From Candidatus Nanopelagicales bacterium (GTDB lineage: Bacteria > Actinomycetota > Actinomycetes > S36-B12), in contig JAGYOB010000318.1 in the NCBI GenBank assembly GCA_018399515.1, positions 1 through 13,221 of the forward strand: DNA of 13,221 bases. The letters run 5' to 3'. Below the pieces are notes generated by a model. It had not been told where the DNA came from. It saw only the letters and a program-made list of their open reading frames with translations, and searched no databases. Below, piece by piece: positions 7,297-13,221 of the stretch (its first letter is position 1; each line of letters begins with the position of its first letter). Made by a program: the position numbers and the translations under genes.

Positions 7297-8393
7297 GTGC
7301 CACCCTCGACGTGAGTGTCCGGCGCCACGTTGTCGATGCGCAGGTGAGCGTGCCACTCGACCCGGCGAAGGTCACGGTGCTGTTCGGCCCATCGGGTTCG
7401 GGTAAAACGACGATCCTGCGCGCGATTGCGGGTCTGGATGGAGCATCGGGAAGCCGCATCGTGTTCGACGGTGAGGAATGGGATGACGGTCAGCGACTGA
7501 GGGTCCCAACGCGCGATCGGCGAGTAGGTCTGCTGTTCCAAGATCACGCGTTGTTCCCCCACATGAGCGTTGCCGAGAATGTCGCCTACGGGCTCATCGG
7601 AATGAGTCGGGCTGAGCGCGCCGAGCGTGTCCAACAATCACTGGAGGCTACCGCCGCTGAGCACCTGATCGATCGCATGGTCAACTCCCTGTCGGGTGGG
7701 GAAGCGCAACGAGTCGCACTCGCGAGAGCGATCGCCCCGAAGCCGCGGCTGTTGTTGCTCGACGAGCCGTTGTCGGCCCTCGACGCCCCGATGCGATCGC
7801 GGCTTCGGGGAGAGATCCGTCGGATTCTCACCGATCAGGGAATCCCGGCGATCGTCGTGACGCATGACCGAACAGAAGCCCTAGCCTTGGCCGATCACGC
7901 GGTCGTCCTGATCGAGGGTCGCGTTGTTGAGAGTGGTCCCGTGCTCGAGGTGTTCGATAGGCCGAAGGATTCACGGGTCGTTGATGTCGTGGGAATGGAG
8001 ACTGCACTGCCTGCGAGCGTCGTCGATGTTGTTGATGGAGTAGTTCGAGTCACTGTCGAGTCGCACACGATCACCTCAGCCTTCGTCCCGACAGCCGAAG
8101 GCAACGCGCCATCGACCTTCGTGGTCGGCGACGAAGCCCTGGTATGTATCAGGGCCGAGGATGTCAGTCTGGAGCTGCCTGGGGCACGCTCCCGTGGCAG
8201 CCAGCGCAATCATCTTCCCGGAGTCGTGCAGACAGTGTCTCCCGAAGGAGTGCTGGTGAGAGTCGAGGTGGATATCGGAGTGCCTTTGGCCGCCCTCATC
8301 ACCAGGCCCGCCGCCATCGACTTGGATTTGCAGCCAGGAAGCCCGGTGGCAGCGGTGGTGAAGAGCACTTCGGTTCACCTGATCAAGCGGTAG
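7284..8393 (+). CDS. modC: Molybdate importer ATPase ModC
   Basis: ModC is the cytoplasmic ATPase that powers the ModAB importer. The protein has 369 residues. The ABC domain covers about 1-230, with Walker A GPSGSGKTT (35-43), Q-loop Gln86 (LLFQD), signature LSGGE (136-140), Walker B LLLLDE (Asp160-Glu161) and H-loop His194 (VTHD). A C-terminal regulatory part follows, ending in a clear TOBE domain (about 308-368, from RNHLPGVV to VKSTSVHLI), the region where ModC proteins bind molybdate and limit uptake. The ATG overlaps the end of modB by 13 nt and is preceded by AGGAGAGGGG. It is the last gene of the mod operon. The TOBE domain resembles that of the regulator at 5396. The substrate could also be tungstate. 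Confidence 0.94.
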   Translation: MGDVSATLDVSVRRHVVDAQVSVPLDPAKVTVLFGPSGSGKTTILRAIAGLDGASGSRIVFDGEEWDDGQRLRVPTRDRRVGLLFQDHALFPHMSVAENVAYGLIGMSRAERAERVQQSLEATAAEHLIDRMVNSLSGGEAQRVALARAIAPKPRLLLLDEPLSALDAPMRSRLRGEIRRILTDQGIPAIVVTHDRTEALALADHAVVLIEGRVVESGPVLEVFDRPKDSRVVDVVGMETALPASVVDVVDGVVRVTVESHTITSAFVPTAEGNAPSTFVVGDEALVCIRAEDVSLELPGARSRGSQRNHLPGVVQTVSPEGVLVRVEVDIGVPLAALITRPAAIDLDLQPGSPVAAVVKSTSVHLIKR

Positions 8394-8408
8394 GTGCTTC
8401 AGCGGTCT

Positions 8409-8455
8409 GTCACACAATCGAAACAAAGTCGGTCAAGTTGTGACATGACCGAAAT
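8409..8455 (+). promoter_or_regulatory. Two GlnR-like boxes upstream of amt
   Basis: GTCAC-n6-GAAAC (8409-8424) matches the actinobacterial GlnR pattern gTnAc-n6-GaAAc at every defined base. A second, slightly weaker copy GTGAC-n6-GAAAT lies at 8440-8455. Their starts are 31 bp apart, close to three DNA turns, so two GlnR dimers would sit on the same face. GlnR is an OmpR-type regulator that activates amt-glnK-glnD under nitrogen limitation in Streptomyces and Mycobacterium. In the classical tandem site the pairs are 6 nt apart; here the gap is 15 nt. The first box begins 16 nt after the modC stop. Confidence 0.72.
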
Positions 8456-8507
8456 GCTCTCGGGCCATCAGCGGAAACATCCCCACGACAACGTTCCCCC
8501 CGAGTCG

Positions 8508-8536
8508 TTGGCTCGCCATCGACGGTCGGACACGAT
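8508..8536 (+). promoter_or_regulatory. Candidate amt promoter
   Basis: TTGGCT (8508-8513) and CACGAT (8531-8536) are 17 nt apart and would give a start near 8543, leaving a short leader that contains AGGGAG (8555-8560). The -10 is a poor match, as expected for a promoter that needs an activator. The GlnR-like boxes would then be centred about 95 and 126 bp upstream. No better candidate is seen between the boxes and the gene. Confidence 0.3.
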
Positions 8537-8570
8537 CGTCGGTCATCGCAACGTAGGGAGTGTGGCGCGT

Positions 8571-9875
8571 ATGGAGCCGGTCTTGGATACCGGAACGACC
8601 GCGTGGTTGCTGGTCTCAACCGCTCTGGTCTTCATCATGATTCCCGGTCTAGCGTTCTTCTACGGAGGAATGAACCGGTCGAAGTCGGTTTTGAACATGC
8701 TCATGATGGTCATCTCCTCGACCTTCATTGTTGGCATCCTGTGGATTCTCTATGGCTACTCGATGGCCTACGGCTCCACATCCGGCAACTTCGTCGGGAG
8801 TTTCACCGACTATTTCGGAACGGCGCAGTTGATCAGCGTCGGCGGAGACGGTTTCCCGCCGATGGTCGACGTCGCGTTCCAGGCCATGTTCGCCTGCCTC
8901 ACCGTGGGTCTGATTGCCGGAGCGGTAGCCGACCGGATGAAGTTCGGTGCCTGGTTGATTTTCGCCGCAGTGTGGGCATCGCTGGTGTACTTCCCCGTCG
9001 CCCACTGGGTGTGGGGCGACGGCTGGATCGGCTTGCTGGACGTCGGTGGAGCCGAGGTCATCGACTTCGCTGGTGGCACCGCGGTCCACATCAACGCTGG
9101 AGCGGCTGCTCTGGCTCTCGCGATCATCCTGGGTCGGCGACTCGGTTGGCCGCGCACACCGATGCGCCCGCACAACCTCACCATGGTGATGCTGGGTGCC
9201 GGCCTGCTGTGGTTCGGCTGGTTCGGTTTCAATGCTGGTTCGGCTTACGCTGCCGACGGTGTCGCTGCACTGGCGGCAACGAACACCCTCGTGGCGACAT
9301 GCGCGGGTGGTATTGCTTGGCTGATCGTGGAGAAGATCCGCGACGGGCACGCGACGAGCCTGGGTGCCGCATCCGGTGTCGTCGCAGGCCTAGTGGCCAT
9401 CACCCCGGCCTGTGCCAACGTCACCCCGCTCGCCGCGGTGCTGATCGGTCTCGTGGCCGGCGTGCTGTGTGCGCTTGCGGTCACCTTGAAGTACAAGCTC
9501 GGTTATGACGATTCCTTCGACGTGGTGGGTGTCCACCTCGTGGGCGGTATGGTCGGCACCTTGATGCTGGGCTTCGTCGCCTCTGATGTCTTCGGTGATG
9601 GTGCGAGCACCGGGTTGTTCTTCGGAGGCGGACTCAACCTGCTGGCAGTCCAGGCGATCGCTGCGTTCGGCGTTCTGTTCTACTCGCTGATCATCGCGAC
9701 CATCATCGCGCTGGTACTCAAGGCGATCATCGGTATCCGCGTCGATGCAGAAGCAGAAACCGGCGGTATCGATCTGGCGGAGCATGCCGAAACCGCATAC
9801 GAACTCGGTGACTCCGGTGGCGGCGGTATCTTCGCTGGTGTCGGCAAGGGTGCGGTCGAGCGAGAGGGGAAGTAG
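8571..9875 (+). CDS. amt: Ammonium transporter Amt
   Basis: Amt is a trimeric inner-membrane channel that takes up ammonium and is blocked by unmodified PII protein. The protein has 434 residues and is very hydrophobic, consistent with the 11 membrane helices of the family. It begins DTGTTAWLLVSTALVFIMIPGLAFFYGG, the standard Amt N-terminus. Key residues are visible: FACLTVGLIAGAVADR, Asp165 in DFAGGTAVHINAG with the first pore histidine His173, and the second pore histidine His322 in DVVGVHLVGG. The C-terminal cytoplasmic tail is long and glycine/acid-rich. The ATG at 8571 is chosen because homology starts there and AGGGAG lies 10 nt upstream. The frame is open back to 8394, but that part covers the GlnR-like boxes and looks non-coding. 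The stop is immediately followed by the glnK ATG. Confidence 0.96.
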   Translation: MEPVLDTGTTAWLLVSTALVFIMIPGLAFFYGGMNRSKSVLNMLMMVISSTFIVGILWILYGYSMAYGSTSGNFVGSFTDYFGTAQLISVGGDGFPPMVDVAFQAMFACLTVGLIAGAVADRMKFGAWLIFAAVWASLVYFPVAHWVWGDGWIGLLDVGGAEVIDFAGGTAVHINAGAAALALAIILGRRLGWPRTPMRPHNLTMVMLGAGLLWFGWFGFNAGSAYAADGVAALAATNTLVATCAGGIAWLIVEKIRDGHATSLGAASGVVAGLVAITPACANVTPLAAVLIGLVAGVLCALAVTLKYKLGYDDSFDVVGVHLVGGMVGTLMLGFVASDVFGDGASTGLFFGGGLNLLAVQAIAAFGVLFYSLIIATIIALVLKAIIGIRVDAEAETGGIDLAEHAETAYELGDSGGGGIFAGVGKGAVEREGK

Positions 9876-10214
9876 ATGAAGCTCGTCACAGCGATCGTCA
9901 AACCGTTCAAACTCGAGGAGGTCAAGAACGCCCTCGAAGAACGCGGGATCCACGGTATGACCGTCATGGAGGCCAGTGGTTTCGGCCGCCAACGCGGGCA
10001 CACCGAGGTATACCGCGGAGCCGAGTACACCGTCGATCTCGTGCCGAAGGTGCGTATCGAGCTCGTCGTCGATGATGCAGATGCATCGGGCGTCGTCGAG
10101 GCGATCGTGTCCAGCGCGCACACGGGCAAGATCGGTGATGGCAAGGTGTGGGTGACTCCGGTGGAGAGCATCACCCGAGTTCGCACAGGTGAGCAGGGCG
10201 TCGACGCTCTGTGA
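9876..10214 (+). CDS. glnK: Nitrogen regulatory PII protein GlnK
   Basis: PII is a trimeric signal protein that reads 2-oxoglutarate and ATP/ADP, blocks Amt when nitrogen is plentiful and is covalently modified when it is scarce. The protein has 112 residues, the usual size. It starts MKLVTAIVKPFKLEEVKNAL. The T-loop EVYRGAEYTVDLVPK contains Tyr51, the residue that actinobacterial GlnD adenylylates (uridylylated in E. coli). Gln39 and the B-loop TGKIGDGKVWV, which bind effectors and nucleotide, are intact. The ATG directly abuts the amt stop, with GAGAGGGGA 5 nt upstream, so Amt and PII are translated together. glnB is an alternative name used in mycobacteria; linkage to amt favours glnK. Confidence 0.96.
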   Translation: MKLVTAIVKPFKLEEVKNALEERGIHGMTVMEASGFGRQRGHTEVYRGAEYTVDLVPKVRIELVVDDADASGVVEAIVSSAHTGKIGDGKVWVTPVESITRVRTGEQGVDAL

Positions 10215-10220
10215 CCATTC

Positions 10221-10268
10221 GCCGGGGAGGAGAGAGCCGATGAGCACCGAGGATCTCTCCTCCCCGGC
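10221..10268 (+). promoter_or_regulatory. Perfect 15-bp hairpin enclosing the glnD start
   Basis: GCCGGGGAGGAGAGA (10221-10235) is the exact reverse complement of TCTCTCCTCCCCGGC (10254-10268). The stem has 11 G-C pairs out of 15 and an 18-nt loop that contains the glnD ATG (10240-10242). The left arm includes the complete Shine-Dalgarno sequence (GGAGG at 10226-10230), so in the folded mRNA it would be unavailable. The glnK stop lies 7 nt before the stem; a ribosome ending glnK would open the left arm. This predicts that GlnD is made mainly when GlnK is being translated. No T-tract follows, so it is not an intrinsic terminator. Confidence 0.8.
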
Positions 10269-12675
10269 ACACCGTCGCACCCAGCGATTCCGCGACGAGC
10301 GGCAAGGGATCATCGAGGACACCTCGTTGACAGCCGCGCAGCGGCGGTTGCAGCTGACGACGGTGACCGACGATTGGCTCGGGGTCCTTTTCCAGGCGAG
10401 CGGGGCTGGTGACTTGGGTGCGGGATTGGTGGGTGTCGGCGGTTACGGTCGGGGGGATCTGACGGCGGGGAGCGATATCGATGTCCTGCTGCTCGTGCCT
10501 GAGTCGGCGGAGTCGGGCGTCGCCGACGTCGCCGATCGACTCTGGTACCCCGCCTGGGACTCGGGCGTGCGTATCGATCACAGCGTGCGCAATCCGGTTC
10601 AGGCCCGAAGGCTGGCCACCGATGATCTCAAGGTCGTTTTGGGGTTGCTGGACGCCCGATGCATCGCTGGTGATGAGCAGTTGGTCAGCCAGTTGCGATC
10701 CTCCGTTCTGGCCGATTGGCGGGCGTCGGCCCCGCGCAGGCTGGGGCAACTCCATGAATCGGTCCGGCATCGCCAGGAGAAGTACGGCGACCTCGCTCAT
10801 GTCCTGGAACCCGACCTCAAGGAGGCTTTCGGTGGCCTTCGGGATGCCACCGTGTTGCGTGCGGTAGCAGCGTCCTGGGTCACCGATGTGCCGCGGGATG
10901 GACTCACCGAGGCGCACGACCGAATCCACGAGGTTCGTGATGCACTGCACGAGCACCATGTCCATGCCCGACAACGCCCCCGCGATCGACTCACGCTCCA
11001 AGACCAGGGGCCGGTCGCGGCCAAACTGGGTCTCGATGACCCCGATGACCTGCTGCGCTCGGTTTCGAGTGCCGCCCGGGCGGTGGGATACGCCAGCGAT
11101 GTCATGTGGCATCGCGTCGAGCGCTTGACCGCGCGCCCGCGGGGGTTGCGGTTGCGTCGCAGGGTTCGTCAACTGGGGCCGGAGCGGGTTCCCCTCGCCG
11201 AGGGCGTCGTCGTACACGAGGGCGAGGTCACCCTCGCCGAGTCAGCACGTCCAGAACGCGACCCCGTTCTCGTCCTTCGGGCCGCGGCTGCAGCGGCGCA
11301 GGCGGGGCTCCCGCTGTCTCCGGCTGCGGTCCAGCGCCTGGCGCAGCGTTCTGCGCCCCTGGTCGAGCCGTGGCCGCTCAGCGCGAGGGATTCCCTGGTT
11401 TCGCTGCTGGGTGCCGGTCGGGGTCTGGTTCGGGTGTGGGAGGCGCTCGACGCGGCGGGAATACCGCAACGGTTGCTGCCGGAGTGGTCGGTGGTCCGGT
11501 CGGCACCGCAGCGCAACCCGCTGCATACCTTCACCGTGGATCGACACCTCATCGAGGCAGCAGCCCACGCTGGAGCGCACGTGCGCAGAGTTGCGCGACC
11601 TGATCTGCTCCTCGTCGGTGCGTGGTTGCACGACATCGGCAAGGCGCGTCCGGGGGATCACACTGACATCGGAGTCGAGTTGATGACGGATATCGCGCCT
11701 CGATTGGGGTTCGACAGCGCCGACACTGATGTTCTCGTCGATCTGGTCCGCCACCACCTGCTGCTTCCCGATATGGCGACCCGGCGCGATATCGATGACC
11801 CGGCGACCATCGAGTTCGTCGCGCAGGCTGTCGGCGATGTCGAGACCTTGGATCTGCTGCACGCACTGACCGAGGCTGATGCTGCCGCCACGGGACCGGC
11901 AGCCTGGAGTGAGTGGAAGAAGGGGCTCATCGATGCTCTCGTGCGGCGGGTGCACGGGATGCTCGTTGCACGCGATAGCACCCCGGAGGTGATGGGAGGA
12001 GGCGCTAGCGACTCAGCGGAAACGTCGATGGAGGTGGTGTCTGGCCGTGATCACGAACTGCTGGAGAAGCCGGGAACGCACGTCGAGAGCGAGCCGGTCG
12101 GCTCTGATGGAGAACGCATCATCACGGTGGTGAGCGACGATCGACTCGGGCTGCTGGCAACAGTGGCCGGTGTCTTGGCCCTGCACCGTCTGCAGGTACG
12201 CAGCGCTGATACCTCTTCGCATGCTGATCGGGTGCGCAGCCGGTGGCGGGTCGTCCCGCTGTTCGGAGACCCGCCTCCGATCGATCGCCTGCGCTCGGAC
12301 GTGATGCGCGCGGTTTCCGGGGACTTCGATATCGCCGGTGCGCTGGCCCACCGCGAACGCGCGGACACCGCCCCATCTGCGCGACCGTGGGTGGAGATCG
12401 TGGAGGGGGCCAGTTCGCGGTTCGACGTCCTCGAGGTCCGGGCCCACGATGAACCAGCGCTCCTGCATCGCATCGCCACCGCATTGGCCGCGGCGGGGGC
12501 CTATGTCAACGCGGCCCGTGCATCCACTCTGGGTTCTGAGGTCGTTGACGTGTTCTATCTGCGCCGCCCTGATGGCGGATCGCTGGGGGCCGATCACCTC
12601 GCGGCTGTGCGAACGACGGTTCTGGCTTCGCTCGTCGACGGAGGGGCGGGCGCTGCCCGAACGGTGGCGGGCTAG
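10240..12675 (+). CDS. glnD: PII nucleotidyltransferase/removing enzyme GlnD
   Basis: GlnD senses glutamine and modifies or demodifies PII. In actinobacteria it transfers AMP to Tyr51 of GlnK, whereas in E. coli it transfers UMP. The protein has 811 residues. The nucleotidyltransferase domain carries GGYGRGDLTAGSDIDVLL (from 67), with the metal-binding pair Asp79/Asp81. The HD phosphohydrolase domain, which removes the modification, has HTFTVDRH (from 429) and HDIGK (His464-Asp465). After a long acidic, Gly/Ser-rich linker (about 580-625) come two ACT domains, the glutamine sensors, starting at about 627 (IITVVSDDRLGLLATVAGVL) and about 727 (VLEVRAHDEPALLHRIATAL). The ATG at 10240 has a strong ribosome binding site (GGGGAGGAGAG) that is buried in a perfect hairpin. 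The upstream GTG at 10189 would overlap glnK and adds unrelated residues. It lies 25 nt after glnK and is co-transcribed with amt-glnK. Confidence 0.95.
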   Translation: MSTEDLSSPAHRRTQRFRDERQGIIEDTSLTAAQRRLQLTTVTDDWLGVLFQASGAGDLGAGLVGVGGYGRGDLTAGSDIDVLLLVPESAESGVADVADRLWYPAWDSGVRIDHSVRNPVQARRLATDDLKVVLGLLDARCIAGDEQLVSQLRSSVLADWRASAPRRLGQLHESVRHRQEKYGDLAHVLEPDLKEAFGGLRDATVLRAVAASWVTDVPRDGLTEAHDRIHEVRDALHEHHVHARQRPRDRLTLQDQGPVAAKLGLDDPDDLLRSVSSAARAVGYASDVMWHRVERLTARPRGLRLRRRVRQLGPERVPLAEGVVVHEGEVTLAESARPERDPVLVLRAAAAAAQAGLPLSPAAVQRLAQRSAPLVEPWPLSARDSLVSLLGAGRGLVRVWEALDAAGIPQRLLPEWSVVRSAPQRNPLHTFTVDRHLIEAAAHAGAHVRRVARPDLLLVGAWLHDIGKARPGDHTDIGVELMTDIAPRLGFDSADTDVLVDLVRHHLLLPDMATRRDIDDPATIEFVAQAVGDVETLDLLHALTEADAAATGPAAWSEWKKGLIDALVRRVHGMLVARDSTPEVMGGGASDSAETSMEVVSGRDHELLEKPGTHVESEPVGSDGERIITVVSDDRLGLLATVAGVLALHRLQVRSADTSSHADRVRSRWRVVPLFGDPPPIDRLRSDVMRAVSGDFDIAGALAHRERADTAPSARPWVEIVEGASSRFDVLEVRAHDEPALLHRIATALAAAGAYVNAARASTLGSEVVDVFYLRRPDGGSLGADHLAAVRTTVLASLVDGGAGAARTVAG

Positions 12676-12679
12676 TCTT
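12674..12679 (+). promoter_or_regulatory. Candidate -10 element for ffh
   Basis: TAGTCT fits TANNNT and overlaps the glnD stop codon. A start near 12686 would give a 30-nt leader with a good ribosome binding site (GAAGGA, 12704-12709). No -35 match is seen at the right distance. ffh may instead be read through from glnD, since the gap is only 40 nt and holds no terminator. Confidence 0.25.
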
Positions 12680-12715
12680 CAAGGGTCCCGTTTGCCCTGT
12701 GCCGAAGGATCGTCG

Positions 12716-13221
12716 ATGTTCGCCTCCCTCTCCGATCGTCTTGCCGCCACCTTCAAGGGGTTGCGCGGTAAAGGACGACTGTCCGAGGACGACATCGAGC
12801 AGACGTTGCGAGAGATCCGCATCGCGCTCCTCGATGCCGATGTCGCCCTACCGGTGGTGCGCGAGTTCGTCGCGGCGGTCCGTGAGCGGGCTTTGTCAGC
12901 GGAGGTCTCGGGGGCTCTCAACCCTGGTCAGCAGGTCGTCAAGATCGTCCACGAGCAGCTCATCACCATCCTCGGTGGGCAGACGCGCCGCCTGCGGCTG
13001 GCCAAGACCCCACCCTCGGTGATCGTCCTGGCAGGTCTGCAGGGAGCCGGCAAGACGACCCTGGCCGGCAAGCTCGCCCGGCACCTGAAGGAATCCGGGC
13101 ATGCGCCCCTGCTCGTGGCGGCCGATCTGCAGCGACCGAACGCGGTCGACCAACTCCAAGTCGTCGGCCAGCGAGCGGGGGTCGATGTCTTCGCGCCCGA
13201 ACCGGGCAACGGTGTCGGCGA
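12716..13221 (+). CDS. ffh: SRP GTPase Ffh (SRP54), N-terminal part
   Basis: Ffh is the protein subunit of the signal recognition particle; it binds 4.5S RNA and signal sequences and docks on FtsY. The gene runs off the right edge; 168 complete codons are present of an expected 450-550. The start MFASLSDRLAATFKGLRGKGRLSEDDI is the standard N-domain opening, and the N domain continues to about residue 95. The GTPase domain begins with P-loop GLQGAGKTT (from 107) and the following AADLQRPNAVDQL (about 135-147). The remaining GTPase motifs and the methionine-rich M domain lie outside the window. GAAGGA is 6 nt before the ATG. Both halves of the SRP GTPase pair are therefore within this window, ftsY at 4028 and ffh here. 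Confidence 0.96.
   Translation, partial: MFASLSDRLAATFKGLRGKGRLSEDDIEQTLREIRIALLDADVALPVVREFVAAVRERALSAEVSGALNPGQQVVKIVHEQLITILGGQTRRLRLAKTPPSVIVLAGLQGAGKTTLAGKLARHLKESGHAPLLVAADLQRPNAVDQLQVVGQRAGVDVFAPEPGNGVG

Noticed and set aside
8485..8508. Hairpin (ACGAC/GTCGT or CAACG/CGTTG) before amt
   Set aside because: Only 5-bp stems with 12-14 nt loops, mutually exclusive and without a T-tract; expected by chance in GC-rich DNA.
8394..8570. 59-residue N-terminal extension of Amt from GTG 8394
   Set aside because: It has no membrane or signal character, overlaps the GlnR-like boxes, and the typical Amt N-terminus begins at ATG 8571.
8577..8593. CCGGT-n7-ACCGG at the amt start
   Set aside because: A 5-bp stem within codons 3-8 that does not cover the ribosome binding site; too weak to call.
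10221..10268. Intrinsic terminator between glnK and glnD
   Set aside because: The stem is strong, but no T-tract follows and it spans the glnD start codon, so a translational role fits better.

Overview
The window comes from a high-GC Gram-positive bacterium (Actinomycetota). The evidence is the strong G/C third-position bias, frequent GTG starts, the order smc-ftsY ... amt-glnK-glnD-ffh (the conserved core order I know from Streptomyces and Mycobacterium), a membrane-anchored FtsY, and GlnR-type boxes before amt. TTA leucine codons in smc (3349, 3583) and ftsY (4076) argue against a Streptomyces-like genome, where TTA is avoided in housekeeping genes. I cannot name the genus. All genes lie on the + strand. 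There is no RNA gene, CRISPR array or intact mobile element, and no gene-free stretch longer than about 180 bases.

Layout. 1-432: a 14-nt direct repeat at the left edge, a small coiled-coil protein gene (44-280), and a 152-base leader before smc with a hairpin. 433-5242: smc (chromosome condensation ATPase) and ftsY (SRP receptor GTPase). 5243-5395: a C-rich tandem octamer directly after ftsY, then a short control region. 5396-8393: a four-gene molybdate locus, made of an HTH-TOBE regulator followed by modA, modB and modC, with start/stop overlaps at two of its three junctions. 8394-8570: a control region with two GlnR-like boxes. 8571-12675: amt-glnK-glnD, the ammonium transporter, PII signal protein and PII-modifying enzyme. 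12716-end: the first 168 codons of ffh (SRP54).

How the parts work together. FtsY and Ffh are the two paired SRP GTPases that deliver membrane proteins. Between them sits a nitrogen-control operon: Amt imports ammonium, GlnK gates Amt and carries the nitrogen signal, and GlnD modifies GlnK at Tyr51. The molybdate importer is an addition to the usual order. It makes biological sense beside nitrogen genes because nitrate reductase needs molybdenum cofactor, but no nitrate gene is visible here.

Most notable observations: (1) a perfect 15-bp inverted repeat that brackets the glnD start codon and buries its whole Shine-Dalgarno sequence, starting 7 nt after the glnK stop, which predicts translational coupling of GlnD to GlnK; (2) a well-spaced promoter for the molybdate regulator whose predicted transcription start is the GTG start codon itself (leaderless mRNA); (3) two GlnR-like boxes 31 bp apart before amt; (4) a four-copy octamer after ftsY whose minus strand fits a G-quadruplex pattern; (5) insertion of the mod operon into an otherwise conserved block. 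These are mostly regulatory observations on known gene families. I see no wholly new protein system.
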